DNA of 64,000 nt, taken from Corella eumyota (Eukaryota > Chordata > Ascidiacea > Phlebobranchia > Corellidae). A model generated the notes under the pieces. The model made no database searches and was not told the origin of the DNA. It saw only the letters and a list, made by a program, of their open reading frames with translations. A program made the translations under genes and the position numbers. Shown here piece after piece: positions 25,101 through 36,544 of this stretch. The DNA is taken from assembly GCA_963082875.1 (NCBI GenBank), contig OY720103.1, positions 9,734,001-9,798,000 of the forward strand, written 5' to 3'. How positions within the stretch are numbered: position 1 is the first letter of the stretch; the number at the start of each line of letters is the position of its first letter.

Positions 25101-27922
25101 AATTGGTGGAAGGTTAAGTCGCGTAAGGGATGTGTTACTTTACAATATCATTACTGATCAATGGCACTGCCTTAAGGTATAACGTTTTTAAAATTGCTAG
25201 AAGTACGTGTCAAAAAAGGCTGAGAAGTACGAGCCCAAAAAGGCTGAAAATAAATAAGCAATGTAAAACTTTAAACCGGCAGCGTGGTGAAGTGGTCAAA
25301 ACACTTCACTACATAAGATCCTTGGTTTAATCCCCACTGCTATCACGTTTCAAAGCTTTAAGTAAGGTGCTATAAACATAATTTATAAACAAGCTAAACC
25401 GTTTGGTTTTATTTGCCAGAAAGTAACAGAACCAAGATGTGGGTCACCTGCTGTTAACTTTAATCAAAGAGTTATGGTTATGGGAGGACGCGGTCTATCA
25501 TCGGTTGAATGTGCTGATTTCTCTATTCCAAAGGCTACAGAAAACGTTAACTGGACAAGCCATGTCCCAATGAACGTAGAAAGAAGTAGAGCCTCGTCTG
25601 CAATTCTAAATGGTCAGTATTAATGGTTACTGGTTTTCCTAATGGTCAACAATTTTAGAACGTTATCAGTTAACATTTATTTAGCGTTTATTTAGTTATC
25701 AGAGTTTTAATGACCAGAGAGGTCATTTAATGGTTAAAATATTCAATAGTGATTTAACTGTTAGATTGTTTTTTTTTTAGGTAGAACGGAATTTTTAGCC
25801 TATTGTAATAATAGTTTGTTTAAAAATTTGGTCAATGTTTAGTCTGTTTTTAGGATATATTTACGTAGTTGGGGGCTGCGACAAAAATTACCAAATATTG
25901 GCATCGGGAGAAATGCTGGACCCGAAATTAAATAGGTGGACTCAAATACCAGACATGAACGTCCCAAGAAGAAATTTTTCGTTAGTGCCAGCGGAAGGTA
26001 AACACAAAAATCGCACTTGACTGTCCTATGAACGCAATTGACGGTCCTACCTAATTCTCTCTTGTACTTTACGGTCCTCTATGATAGTCTCTTGTACCTA
26101 ACAGTCCTTGCTAATTCTGTTTTCTACTTTAAGGTCTTTGCTGATTCTTTTTCGTACCTTATGGTTCTCGCTAACTCTCACGTACTTTACGATCCTTGCT
26201 GATTTTTTTTGCTTTATGGTTTTCGCTAATTCCTATTTGTACTTAATAGTTCTTGCTAATTTTCTCTCGTGAATTAGGGTTCTAAGTTTTTTCCAAAGAC
26301 TGTAAAGTATAAGTAAGTCATCATTAATTTGTATACTTAATAGCAAATGTGTTATTTTTAGGTAAACTTTACGCTATTGGAGGTTGGAATCGAAAGGATG
26401 AAAACCTAAGCTCTTTTGAAGCTTTTGACCCAGCAACTCAGACTTGGTCGTTTTTGCCGGCTATGCGATATGCAAGAAGTGCCCATGAAGCTGTGTTTTT
26501 GGATAACAACATTTATGATATTGGTACAAAAACTTTAAAAGAATGTCGTTTTTAAATGTTTAAATTGGTTATCCTTTACAGGTGGTTGGAGTGTCGACGA
26601 AGATCCAATGCCCAGTGTGATGAGATATGACTTAAAAAAGTCGCACTGGCGAAAGGTAGCTTCACTTTGCATGGCGAGATGGAAGCATTGTGCTGCAGTA
26701 GCAAGAGGCAAAATTTATGTGGTCGGTGGTATGAAAAGGTAAAAATCTTTTTTTATAATTTGATATAATAAAGTTTGCCTTGTCATAAATCTCTCTGGCC
26801 AGAAAACTGTAAAAGCTTTTGCCAATTTTGATTAATGTTTACATGATAATTTATTCACATATTCAAGCCTTTGGCTGATTCTTTTAGCATCCTATATATA
26901 AAATAGTAACAAATCCGCCATTTACTTGTTTACACTAAGTGTTTTTTGGTCACGTGTTCACACCTCAAGTTACGTGTTTACACTGTAAATCTCTGAATTT
27001 GATTGTATTGTATCGGGGTATTCGTGATGATAGCTCTAGTGAACGGTTGCACGTAACCTTTACCAATAATAAACTATAAAATATACAACGGCCTATCATA
27101 CAAAAGATATCAGGCAACTTACGTTACAGTACGTCGGTTGGAATCGAACTTAAATGCAGCACCCAATATAAATATCATTTTTAATGTTTTGTTTAAACTG
27201 TTGTAGGCTGAAAAATGATAATAACACAAATGTAACAATATTGGACTGTCGTTATCTACTTTTTTAGTCACGTGCCTACACCTTTTATTTCTTCTAGTCA
27301 CGTGTTAACGCCTACTGTTTTCCTTGTTGTTTACGAGTTGTATTTTTTGTATGTAAGGTTTTTGGACTAGTTCTTTTTTAGTGTTAAATCTAATATTTTG
27401 TGTATTTATTTTGAGTCTATTTGAAAAAGCTTAAATAAGCGGCAGCGTGATGTAGTGGCAAGAACATTTGCTACACCACACATGAGGTCGTGGGTTTAAT
27501 TCTCACTGATCTCATGCTGTAGCGCCTTTGAGTAAGGCGCTATAAACGGTATGAACTTCTGCTGAGCCAATACTTAATCAGCAGTATAATTATCTGGCAC
27601 TATATTCTATAATATCCTAAACTGCCACAGGCAACTCGAGACTAGGTCGGAGTAATTGATGTTACTCTATGTTTAAGTCGCTCATTCGACTTTCCCACAT
27701 CGAGGATAAATTTATATATACAATAAAGATTGTTATTGTTTAAATAAAGATTGAACCTAAAACTCCATACGTTACACAACGCCTATAACATTAACAATTT
27801 TCTTTAGCCCTGAAGACCAGCCAGTTACCTCTATTGAGGTATTTGATCCAACTAATAACGTTTGGAATATAGTTGGACACACTCAAGATGAAATATCGTT
27901 CGCTTCTATGGTTGCCTTGTAA
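19170..27922 (+). CDS. IRE1/RNase L-like kinase-KEN ribonuclease fused to a Kelch propeller
   Basis: Predicted 858 residues from 21 phase-matched exons: 19170-19263, 19778-19945, 20143-20209, 20854-21001, 21472-21528, 21834-21987, 22128-22309, 22703-22856, 23302-23453, 23527-23739, 24185-24259, 24468-24577, 24647-24705, 24850-24887, 24963-25002, 25082-25176, 25420-25612, 25854-25997, 26362-26523, 26582-26738, 27808-27922. Residues 1-87 match no domain I recognise. The kinase has a Gly loop (GKGQFG, 101-106), alpha-C Glu136, HRDIKPSN (231-238), DFG (254-256) and APE (281-283), but the VAIK Lys is Thr123. HPLFWS (378-383) opens the KEN domain. KNKAVH (461-466) keeps the catalytic Asn and His spacing of RNase L/IRE1, with Lys for Arg. 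TGKHPQLLIHLYELF closes KEN. A ~45-residue linker leads to six Kelch blades (about 570-858; VIGGR, VMGGR, VVGGC, AIGGW, DIGGW, VVGGM). No transmembrane segment is seen, so a cytosolic RNA-cleaving sensor is an inference. No stop or ATG separates KEN from Kelch, but two genes cannot be formally excluded without RNA data. Confidence 0.85.
19316..19697 (+). repeat. tRNA-derived SINE, intron 1 of kinase gene
   Basis: This is the reference description for the family. The tRNA-like head has A box TGGTGTAGTGG and B box GGTTCAATCC. The core contains GCTGAGCCAGCACTTAATCA and the tail CCCACATCGAGGATAAA, followed by TATATACAAAA. Full length is about 285 bp. This copy has an internal tandem duplication of ~93 bp (about 19388-19571). 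Confidence 0.8.
20463..20765 (+). repeat. tRNA-derived SINE, intron 3 of kinase gene
   Basis: Full-length copy with a doubled start of the head (CAGCATGGTGTAGTGGGCAGCGTGGTGTAGTGG across its first 40 bases). Confidence 0.9.
21122..21393 (-). repeat. tRNA-derived SINE, intron 4 of kinase gene
   Basis: Reverse-oriented copy, complete from tail to head but moderately diverged near the B box. Confidence 0.9.
22389..22650 (+). repeat. tRNA-derived SINE, intron 7 of kinase gene
   Basis: Diverged copy. The tail ends early, without the GAGGATAAA motif. Confidence 0.8.
22920..23190. repeat. Minisatellite, ~20 bp, intron 8 of kinase gene
   Basis: Repeats of ATTTAAACCCCTTACATTTG type, about 13 copies, degenerate. 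A smaller patch of the same unit lies at 24350-24420. Confidence 0.8.
23847..24140 (-). repeat. tRNA-derived SINE, intron 10 of kinase gene
   Basis: Well-preserved full-length reverse copy. It lies in the intron immediately before the exon carrying the KEN catalytic His. Confidence 0.92.
25275..25395 (+). repeat. tRNA-derived SINE head fragment, intron 16 of kinase gene
   Basis: The head and the first part of the core are present; the 3' half is missing. Confidence 0.75.
26020..26290. repeat. Minisatellite, ~31 bp, intron 18 of kinase gene
   Basis: Units of ACGGTCCTTGCTAATTCTCT then CTTGTACTTT, about eight degenerate copies. Related words occur at 39725-39830. Confidence 0.75.
27441..27724 (+). 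repeat. tRNA-derived SINE, intron 20 of kinase gene
   Basis: Full-length copy in the last and longest intron (26739-27807). The remainder of that intron is AT-rich, with no exon signals found. Confidence 0.92.
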
Positions 27923-29243
27923 TTTATTGTCAAGATTTTAACAAAAATTATTATTTTTTATCTTTACTTTTGGGTGGATATCACTAAAATTTAAACCAAT
28001 TTTTAAAAAATTATTAATTTCTTTGTCCTTAACACAAAAGATTGTTAAAGCAAATTAAAAACAATAGCCTAACAATATAATACATAATTAAACTTTAAAA
28101 TTTTTCAATTTTTGCAAAATTCTATTTACAACCTGTTTGTTATTAATTACTTTACTAAAAATTCCAATTGCTTTTAAAACATGGGTTGACCTTGTCTTAC
28201 AACAAGATAGTTATTTACTTACTATGTGTCACTTAATGTTTATAAACATACTTTACATAAGATATTTCATTAGTTTATAACAGCTTACTACATTTAAATT
28301 TTATTTTAGTTGTAAATCTGTACATGTGAACCTTAGGCTAGAAATGAGGAAAACTTTTATTTAATTTTAGTTATTTTAGAGTAGTTAGTTTTATTTTTAA
28401 TTTATAGTTGTGCTGTTTTTGCTTTTATAAAAATGGCCTGGAAAAACTATTAAAAAAATTTATCTTTTATTAATGTTAGTAACAATAACATTGTATTTTA
28501 TGAAAAAGGTGTAACTAGATTTTTTTGATAAATATCATTTGATTATTTTTAACATAAATTTTAATGGCTTAATAAATGTCGCTTAATTAAGAATATTTTT
28601 TATTAGACCAAGTTTTAAATGCTTAAAAATGATCTGTAATTTTTAATAAACCAACAGCTATTAATACTAAAATTTAAAAACTTTTAATTTACTAGATCTA
28701 AAGTTATTCTAACTTGAAATTTGGTCAAATAAAAACAATAATAGTATTAACCAGATTTAATCAATAAATAAAATATGGTTTGAAATCATTTAATAATTCT
28801 TAGTATTGATCTTTATAAATAAACAACATACTAAATTTTAAAAACTTTTAATTTGCTAGAACAAAAGTTATTTTAACTCAAAATTTTCGGCTTATAAGAC
28901 ACTGAATTATATTATTAATAATAATAATTCCAATAACAATATGTTTTGAAATCTAAGTTTTTAAACCATAATAAAATGCTTAAAATTACTGTATTTTTTA
29001 AAGTATTAAGTCTTATTATATAAAATATGAATTTATTTATCCTTAGTGTAAGAAGATGTAGTGTAGTGGTAAGAATACTTGCTACATGACTCATAAGGTC
29101 GTGGGTTCAACCCCCACTGCTCTTATGCTGTTAAACTCTTGAGTAAGGCGCTGTAAACGGTATAAGCTCCTGCTGAGGCAGCACTTAATTAGCAGCATAA
29201 TTATGGGCAATTAAAAATCTATATGACATCCCTATTTTTTAAA
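27923..29243. other. Intergenic, kinase gene to collagen gene
   Basis: AT-rich sequence with no gene recognised. It contains a 5' SINE fragment (+) at about 29050-29210. A second TTTTTTAAAG acceptor-like site ends it. No unambiguous AATAAA was found close after the kinase-gene stop. Confidence 0.6.
29050..29210 (+). repeat. tRNA-derived SINE, 5' portion
   Basis: Head and half of the core, just upstream of the collagen-discoidin start. The tail is absent. Confidence 0.8.
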
Positions 29244-29244
29244 G
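29241..29244 (+). promoter_or_regulatory. Candidate trans-splice acceptor, collagen-discoidin gene
   Basis: CTATTTTTTAAAG ends 22 bases before the ATG. This is a good pyrimidine tract and acceptor with no evident upstream exon. Confidence 0.45.
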
Positions 29245-29266
29245 GTTAAGTCTTATTATATGAAAT

Positions 29267-32226
29267 ATGAATTTTAAAACTTTGTTAGTTTTAGCTTGTG
29301 TTGTTCACTTTGTCTTTTCACAAACCAAACGTGTTTGTTTCAATGCAAATGCTAATAGCCCCGCCTTTATGGGGCCAGGGAAGCAAGGAAGGCCGGGGAA
29401 GCTTGGGCCAAGGGGTTTAAGAGGTGAAAGGGGTCTGAAAGGGGGTATCGGTCCCAAAGGAGGGGTGGGGCCTGAAGGTGATCGAGGGTTAAAAGGTGAA
29501 ATTGGACCGAGGGGTTTCCGAGGTGCAGTTGGTGAGATTGGATCGAATGGGTTGAGGGGTAATAAGGGAATGAAGGGTAATCTAGGTTACCCAGGGCACA
29601 AAGGGGATAGGGGTAACATGGGTGCATGTGTTTGTGATCAGGGGCAAATTACCCAACTACAACAAAGCATTGAAAGCTGGAATGGTGAGTATAGTTAATC
29701 TATCACTAATTTAACTTTTAACAACAGTGTGGTGTAGTGGTAAGAACACTCACTACACCACATGAGGTCGTGGGTTCAATCCCCACTGCTCTCATGCTGT
29801 AGCACCCTTTAGTAAGGCGCTATAAACACTTCTGCTGAGCCAGCACTTAATCAGCAACATAACTACCGGGCAATTATAATCTTTATAATATCTCAAACTG
29901 CTAAAGCCAACTTAAAACTGGGTCGGAGTAACTGATGTTATTCTATGTTTAGGTCGCGCATTCAACTTTTCCACATCGAGGATAAATTGATATACAAGAA
30001 AAATTAATCTGCCAATTGGTTTTAGGCTACAGCATGCACACAGTGGGGATCAAACCTATTACCTCATGTTGTAACTTTAATTTATTAAAAATCACATTAA
30101 GACAGTATATTGTAATTTATATTAGCTGATGTTTATAGTGATAAACCAAAAATAAAAGTTTATATAATAAAAAAACATGATTTTCTTTTTAAAAAACTTT
30201 AATAATTTTTATATTTTTAATTTTTAAAGCACTACAATTTGCAAACAACCCAAAACGTAAGTTTTGATTAAGTTTTGGTCTAAACATCACTTAATTCAAC
30301 TTTATTCTAGAAAAGTTATGTATAACAAACATATACTGTAAATAAAACCACACAATTTGCAAAATATAAGACAAAAATATTCGAAATTTTAACATATAAA
30401 ATATTTACCTTTACGTCAACTTGTGTTAAAAATAAAATAGGTGTAACATAAAAAATTTAAAGTTGACCTTTGCAATGGTAACAATGAGAATCGAACCCAG
30501 GATCTCAGGTAGTAATATCCAATTTTTTAAACATTGCTCATGTTACGAATTCACATGTTTAGTTCATGTAAGATTATGTGGACTTGGCTTAAAAGATGGA
30601 GGGATAGCAGATCATGCTGTTTCTGCCAGCTCCTACTGGAAGTCTAAGGAATCAAAAAGACCATATTATTTCGCAAGATTAGATGGCAAAGGACCGAACT
30701 ATTATTGGGCACCAAGTTCTAGTACGCATTTATCATTTTTGAAATTTATTTATCTTTAATGTAAGAAGGCCAATTTCGCAGCTTGACCATAAAGTTTTTA
30801 TGTTACCCCGACCCAGTTTGGGAAATTATTGGTTAATATTGTTCTATAATTCAGCTGCTGATTGGTTTTGGGCTTACCAAGAGTTTGTATTATTTATGGC
30901 ACCTTACTTGCTACACCACATGAGGTAGATTTAATCCCTACTGCTCCCATGCTGTAGCGCCCTTAAGTAAAGCGCTATAAACATTATGAAATCCTTCTAA
31001 GCCAGCACTTAATCAGCAGCATAATTACCGGGCAAATATAATCTTTATTATATCCCAAACTGCTAAAGGAAACTCGAAACTGGGTTGGAGTAACTGATGT
31101 TACTCTATGTTCAGGTCGCGCATTCAACCTTTCCACATCGAGGATAAAGATATACAAAAAATATCATGTTACTGCTAATTTTATTTATGTAAGAAGGCTC
31201 TATAGTCAAATCAAAGAAATATTTAATAATAAAATATGCAAATAGTAATATAGTCCTATTGTTTAAGAATATTATAATTATTTTTTATCACATTAAATGT
31301 TTATAGCCCTTGTTAAAATGTCAAATCTAAAAAAAAAAATTTTTCACTAAAACTAACATTTTTGTTTAAGCTCAAATTGGGGTTTGGATTCAAGTTGACC
31401 TTGGGTCCCCGACCCGAGTTACAGGGATCGTAACCCAAGGACGTTCTTCGACAAAATCTAACTTCTGGGTCACAAGCTTTAAGATATCTTTTGGAAATTC
31501 TGAGAGTAGTTTGAGATACATTCAACGAGGAGGAAACGATTTGGTAATTGGTATTTTTTTTGTAAATATTTTAAGATACGTTGAAAAATTTTAAACTGTG
31601 TATGGCAGTGAATATTATTTTTCTTGATGTGGAAAGGTCGAATGCGCGACCTAAACATAAAGTAAAAACACTTACCCCGACCCAGTCTCGAGTTGTCTTT
31701 AGCGGTTTGGGATATTATATAGAATATAATTGCCCGGTAATCATGCTGCTGATTAGATGCTGGCTTAGCAGGAGTTTTTATACCGTTTATAGCGCCTTAC
31801 TTGCATGCGCTACAGCGGGGATTGAACCAACGACCTCATGTAGAGTAGCAAGTGTTCTTACCACTACACCACGCTGACGATGTACTATGAATATTATAAA
31901 CTTTTGGTAAGTTAGAACCCAATCAGCAGATTAATTATCAGATAACATTATCATTAATATTACAAGCTGACAAAGTCAACCTGAGACTGGGTCGGGGTTA
32001 CAAATTTCATTCTATGTTTAGGCCGTAAAGTTGTTCTTCCCACATTAAGGATAAACTTTTATATAAAAATAAAACCCAAATTTTGCAGATATTTCAAGGG
32101 AACCAAAATGGAGATGAGTATAAGTTCAACAACTTTGCCCCACCTATAACCGCTCGCTATGTTCGATTGTATCCTATAACCTGGCAAAACGTTATAGCTT
32201 TGCGTATGGAGCTTTTATCTTGCTAA
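29267..32226 (+). CDS. Secreted collagen-discoidin (F5/8 type C) protein
   Basis: About 304 residues from five exons: 29267-29684, 30230-30256, 30563-30721, 31371-31543, 32089-32226, phases 1,1,1,0. It opens with a hydrophobic signal peptide (MNFKTLLVLACVVHFVFSQ). A collagen segment of about 27 Gly-X-Y triplets without interruption follows (about 38-119), then a CVC pair. After a short linker comes one complete discoidin domain, framed by Cys (LCGLGL) and the terminal SC. It contains WIQVDLG, VTGIVTQGR, IFQGNQNG and PITARYVRLYPITW, the family's signature words. The likely role is an extracellular trimeric binding protein recognising glycans, matrix or membrane surfaces. That role is inferred from the architecture, which resembles collagen-stalked lectins. 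All splice sites are GT-AG and the frame is clean. Confidence 0.88.
29722..30002 (+). repeat. tRNA-derived SINE, intron 1 of collagen-discoidin gene
   Basis: Near full length, with a small core deletion before the GCTGAGCCAGCA motif. Confidence 0.9.
30750..30905 (-). repeat. Old SINE relic, intron 3 of collagen-discoidin gene
   Basis: Diverged tail and core in reverse orientation. It ends where a forward copy begins, so one probably inserted into or beside the other. Confidence 0.65.
30906..31163 (+). repeat. tRNA-derived SINE, intron 3 of collagen-discoidin gene
   Basis: 5'-truncated copy: it lacks the A box but keeps the core and the complete tail. Confidence 0.85.
31610..31881 (-). repeat. 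tRNA-derived SINE, intron 4 of collagen-discoidin gene
   Basis: Reverse, near full length. It creates the 98-codon spurious open frame at 31581-31877. Confidence 0.9.
31890..32070 (+). repeat. SINE 3' half, intron 4 of collagen-discoidin gene
   Basis: Core end and tail of an older copy, immediately next to the reverse copy and ending 19 bases before the last exon. Confidence 0.75.
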
Positions 32227-32650
32227 TTGGTTTATAAATCTTTACCATTTGTACATTTTTTAACCACAACCCTACCGTAATTTACAATATATTATTAAAA
32301 ATGCAAAAATAGTTAAACTAAAATTTCAAGCATGTTTTGATATTATGTTAATTTTTGACGAATGTGTGATAGTAATTATGTTTTTATGAAAATATATAAT
32401 GTAAATACCAAGTAATTAATTTGTGTGTGCGAAAATTATTATATATATAATATAACCATGCTAGTGAAACTTTTTGGCGGAATTTCTTGTAGAGTATTAA
32501 GATTTTATACAATTATGTAGAAAGTCTTATGAAATAACATTTTTAATTATAAAGATAAGGGGTTAGTAAGTAAGTGTAACATTATTAAAGCAAATATATA
32601 GGATTTTAAAATATAAAAAAAATGCTGTTTGTGGTGGGCAGGTAAATGAC
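32227..32650. other. 3' flank of the collagen-discoidin gene
   Basis: AT-rich; nothing recognised apart from the probable 3' UTR. Confidence 0.5.
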
Positions 32651-32940
32651 CGGCAGCGTGGTGTAGTGGTAAGAACACTTGCTACACCACCATCAGGTCG
32701 TGGGTTCAATCCCCACTGATCTCATGCTGTAGCGTCCTTGAGTAAGGCGCTATAAACAGTATGAACTCTTGCTGAGCCAGCACTTAATCAGCAGCATAAT
32801 TACTGGGCATTTACAATCTATAATATCCCAAACTGCCAAAGGCAACTCAAGATTGTGTCGGAGTAACTAATGTTACTCTATGTTTTAAGTCGCGCATTCG
32901 ACTTTCCCACATCGAGGATAAAGAAATTTACAAAAAAAAA
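32651..32940 (+). repeat. tRNA-derived SINE, intergenic
   Basis: One of the best-preserved copies, full length with intact A and B boxes and a poly-A-like end. Confidence 0.93.
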
Positions 32941-33385
32941 TTATTGCAGGCATATACTAATTGACCCTATTCTGACAATTGCAAAAAAAATTTAAAAGAT
33001 AGGCAAATGGCTAGTATTAACACTATAGTCAGTATAATAGTTTTTAAATTAATCTTGTATATACCTACTTTAACTATATCAGTAAATAATAAATACCGTC
33101 TTTGGTAAATGTTTGTATTGTTAATAAGTAAAGATATTAATGTGTTTTTTATTAAAATATATTGACAGAGAAAAATATTCAATGCTTTTAATTCAAAAAA
33201 GTTTACCAATGCATTTTATTTAGGTCAGCAAAGAATTAATTTGTTTGCGAATAAGATAACACTGTTTATTTTTGGCTAACACTTTGTGTATTGAATGACA
33301 AAAGATTTGCAATTTCAACCACAAAAATTATATGTTAGCTTATGATTTGTGTAAACTTAACATTTAAACAAAGTAAAGGTGTAAG
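32941..33385. other. Intergenic before the UNC93-like gene
   Basis: AT-rich. The 80-codon minus-strand open frame here is Ile/Leu/Asn-rich and matches nothing that I recognise. Confidence 0.5.
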
Positions 33386-33388
33386 CAG
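33386..33388 (+). promoter_or_regulatory. Candidate trans-splice acceptor, UNC93-like gene
   Basis: GTAAGCAG lies 17 bases before the ATG. It has the spacing shared with the other genes of the window but a weak pyrimidine tract. Confidence 0.35.
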
Positions 33389-33719
33389 TGTTAATATTAT
33401 TTACAATGGAGAATAAAGATAATGAAAAAGGTAGGTTAAAATATTAAGCTATATTAATAGTAACTACCCCAAAAAATTAATAAAATTGTTAATATAGTTG
33501 AAAATGAAGAAATTTTGTTGATTCAAAGTGTGGACAATTTTCCAAGGCCGAAACTTTCTAGATTTTTAGCAAGTGTTGGTGTGGGGTTTATGTTAAGTTA
33601 TGCAGCATATGGAGGTAGGTGTTCTTTTAGTAACAGCTTAAGGTAATATGTTTTTTATTGGGGTAGGGTGTGCTGTTGTGACATGTTTTTAAGCAATCCC
33701 TAAAGGCAGGGCTTAAGGG

Positions 33720-33885
33720 TGAATAGTGTGGCATTGGTACGACTTGAACCCAAAACCTTTTGATGTGTTTAAGCCATCTCTAAACGCCCCGCTAAAGTGT
33801 AAATAATGTGGCATTGGTGCAGCCTAAACCCGAAACATTTTAGCTTGTAGTCAGTTGCCATGACTGGTATACCACTTATTTGAGT
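33720..33885 (-). repeat. Second tRNA-like short repeat family, fragment
   Basis: Read on the minus strand it begins TAAGTGGTATACCAGTCATG and continues to a B-box-like CGGGTTTAGGCTGCACC. It differs from the main SINE. A related piece lies at 42770-42850. Confidence 0.5.
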
Positions 33886-33904
33886 TTAAAATCTTTATAT
33901 ATTT

Positions 33905-34215
33905 AACCTGTGAATGATATATATGTATGTACAACCTAATGGCCCTTAAGAATAAAAAAATCTGATAGTTGTAATGAGCAGGTAAATTAACATGTACAAT
34001 TGTTAGTTGCAATCATATTATAATAATTAAAATGCAGCCCATAAGGCAGCCAATTGACTTTTCTACATTTAATAAAAGCTTAATGGATGATATTAATGTA
34101 AAGTAAATTAAAAGCCATTTAAAATAAAAAAACTGCCATTTGTGGTGCCCGAAAAAATTAAAACAGACAAATATTAGTTGCAACCGTATTATGACAATGA
34201 AAACGCAGCCAAGTG
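33905..34215. repeat. Interspersed repeat with TGCCATTTGTGGTGC core, two copies
   Basis: Two adjacent copies carry ACTGCCATTTGTGGTGC (or its decayed form), GAGTAAATT, AAATATTAGTTGCAACC and ATATTATGACAAT. The same set recurs at 35320-35412, 45170-45255, 47005-47095, 61700-61745 with 62295-62345, and on the minus strand at about 39670-39725. The family is not identified. Confidence 0.6.
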
Positions 34216-34787
34216 CTTATTCGTACGAATAAGCATTTTTTATCAATTTTACTGCGTCATTTAAACATTGTATTTTAACTTTAATACAATTTCAAATCAT
34301 ATATTTGTGTATATGTATATTCATAATAGAAATTTTTAAAGCGAAAAATAACCAACCCAATATTCAAAATTTTGTAATTTTTTTTAAAATTAACTTGAAC
34401 CATGCTTTAAGAAGAAAACTATAAACATAAAGCATACCCAAGAAATATTTGAAACTACTCTAAAAACCCATTTTTGAGCTTGAACCATCTAAAAAAAAAC
34501 AGATTCTAAATACAGAACCATTTACCAACCAGCGATTATATTTCTAAGGGGTTCTTAGCCTTCAAAGTAGTATGAATGTAGAGGAAGGGTTAGGAACAAC
34601 GAGCTAATCAATTGTGTTTGTGACGTCATCAATATCATGCATTGTTTTTGTTCCATTTCTTATTGATAAGTTGGGAGCGAAAGCTGCGTTAATAATCGGG
34701 CAAATTGGATTTCTGAGTTATATTTTGGCTAACTTTTATCCAAGTAAGTTGGACAATAATTATTTAATTGAAAAATGTTTGAGCTAG

Positions 34788-35000
34788 TAAAGAGGTGTAA
34801 TGGTTAGAACATTTAGCTTTACTATAAGAGGCTCTTGGTTTGATCCTTACTGCTTCTTAGTCGTAGCAACTTTGGGTAAGGCGTTATAAAGGGTATAAAC
34901 TCATGCTGAGCCAAAAATCCATCAGCAGATTAATTTTCGAGCAACTACTTAAGTGAACTTAGGACTTGGCCAGGGTAAAAATTTTTATTTTGGGATGACA
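34788..35000 (+). repeat. Old SINE copy, intron 3 of UNC93-like gene
   Basis: Diverged head and core (AGAGGTGTAATGGTTAGAAC, GGTTTGATCC, CATGCTGAGCCAAAAATCCA); the tail is decayed. Confidence 0.75.
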
Positions 35001-35689
35001 AATAACGACATTTTAGTGTAAATTTTATGCTCCAAATTTCTATTTTACGTACAATAACCCATTTTTTCATAACCCCTCGTGAAAAATAACCTGTTATCCC
35101 TAGTTTTTTGTTTTGTTTAACTTAGTTCACAATTTTTATGTAAAATGTTTACTTTGCGTTCTCTCGCTAAATTTGCTATTCTTTTTACAATTTTATATTT
35201 ATATATACTCTTAACTCTCTATATACTTTATTTTTAACTCTATAAATACTGTATATATATATATACAATAAAGCTTAGTGGACTACATTTTTAATGTCCA
35301 ATTTCAAAACCTTTAAAATAAAAAAAACACTGCTATTTGTGGTGCACGAGTAAATTACAACAGGCAAATATTAGTTGATAATTGCGACCATATTACAACA
35401 ATTAAAATGCTGACTGTATCTTATAATAAGTTGTCGGTAATATTTAAACTTAGCAAATATTTAAATTTTGTCAATTAGGTTGGTATACTTTTATTCCTGC
35501 TGCCATTTTTCATGGAATCACTGAAAGTTCACCATGGGCAGGGTCGTCTGTTTATGTGACCTACTTGGGTGAAAGGTCATGGGTTACAAGGTCAGATAAG
35601 AAAAAGGGAAGAAGTAAGGGTGCCTACATTTACCGAGACTTTGGGTTTTTTATGCGTTGGTGTTTGCTGTTGAGGTAAGGGGTACCCAG

Positions 35690-35945
35690 AACACTTGGCC
35701 TCATTACATGGGGACCAGGGTTTGATCCCCACCACTGCTCTCATGCTGTGGCGCCGTTGAATAATGCACTATAAATGGTAAAAACTCCTGCTAAGCCAGC
35801 ACTTAATCAGCAGCTTATTTCTATGACATTTATTATCAATATCTGCCAAAGACAACTTAAGACTGAGTTGGGGTAACTAATGTTACTCTATGTTTGGGTC
35901 GTGAAGTCGACCCTCCCACACCGAGGACAAAAATACAAAAAAAAT
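35690..35945 (+). repeat. SINE copy, intron 4 of UNC93-like gene
   Basis: Diverged and 5'-truncated; the core and tail motifs are readable. Confidence 0.8.
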
Positions 35946-36544
35946 AATCACAACCCCTTAATATACAGACATTATGTTTTTAGTTACTCGGAAGTGGAAT
36001 AGTTTGGTTTATTCTATTTTTAATGAAAGACATCGGAAAATCAGAAACTTCGCAACCGTCATTACACAATTTAACTCAACAACAAGATATCGATTTTTCC
36101 ACATGTGCCTAGAGAATGCCAGGTAAAAAAAGCAAATTTATATTAGAAATATTATTAAAAACATATTCGGTTATAAGCCCAAAAAGAGACATGGTATATA
36201 CACAAAAAAACAACTTTACCGAACAAACACATTTTTAAAAACAAAATTTTAAATAAATATTTTAACAAAATTTAGGTTAAATTTTTTTGTAAAATTAAGG
36301 GTATTTTTCAAATAAGGGTTAAAGTAATAGGGGGTAAGTAGAAAAAGTCTTTGGCAATAAAATGGTGTTTTCGAGCAGATAGTTTCAGTAAAAAAGTATC
36401 AATGGTAAAATGGTTTTCAGTATATTCGATTAAATAATTTTTAAATTTGTATCTTAATAAATGTTATTAAAATTGTTAAAGTCAAACTTTTACAAAAAAT
36501 ACAGAAAGCAAAAAAAAACATAAATAACTTAAAAAAACAAACAA

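Noticed and set aside
29367-29627. 86-codon minus-strand open frame opposite the collagen exon
   Set aside because: Shadow of the Gly-X-Y coding strand; the plus strand has a signal peptide and correct splicing.
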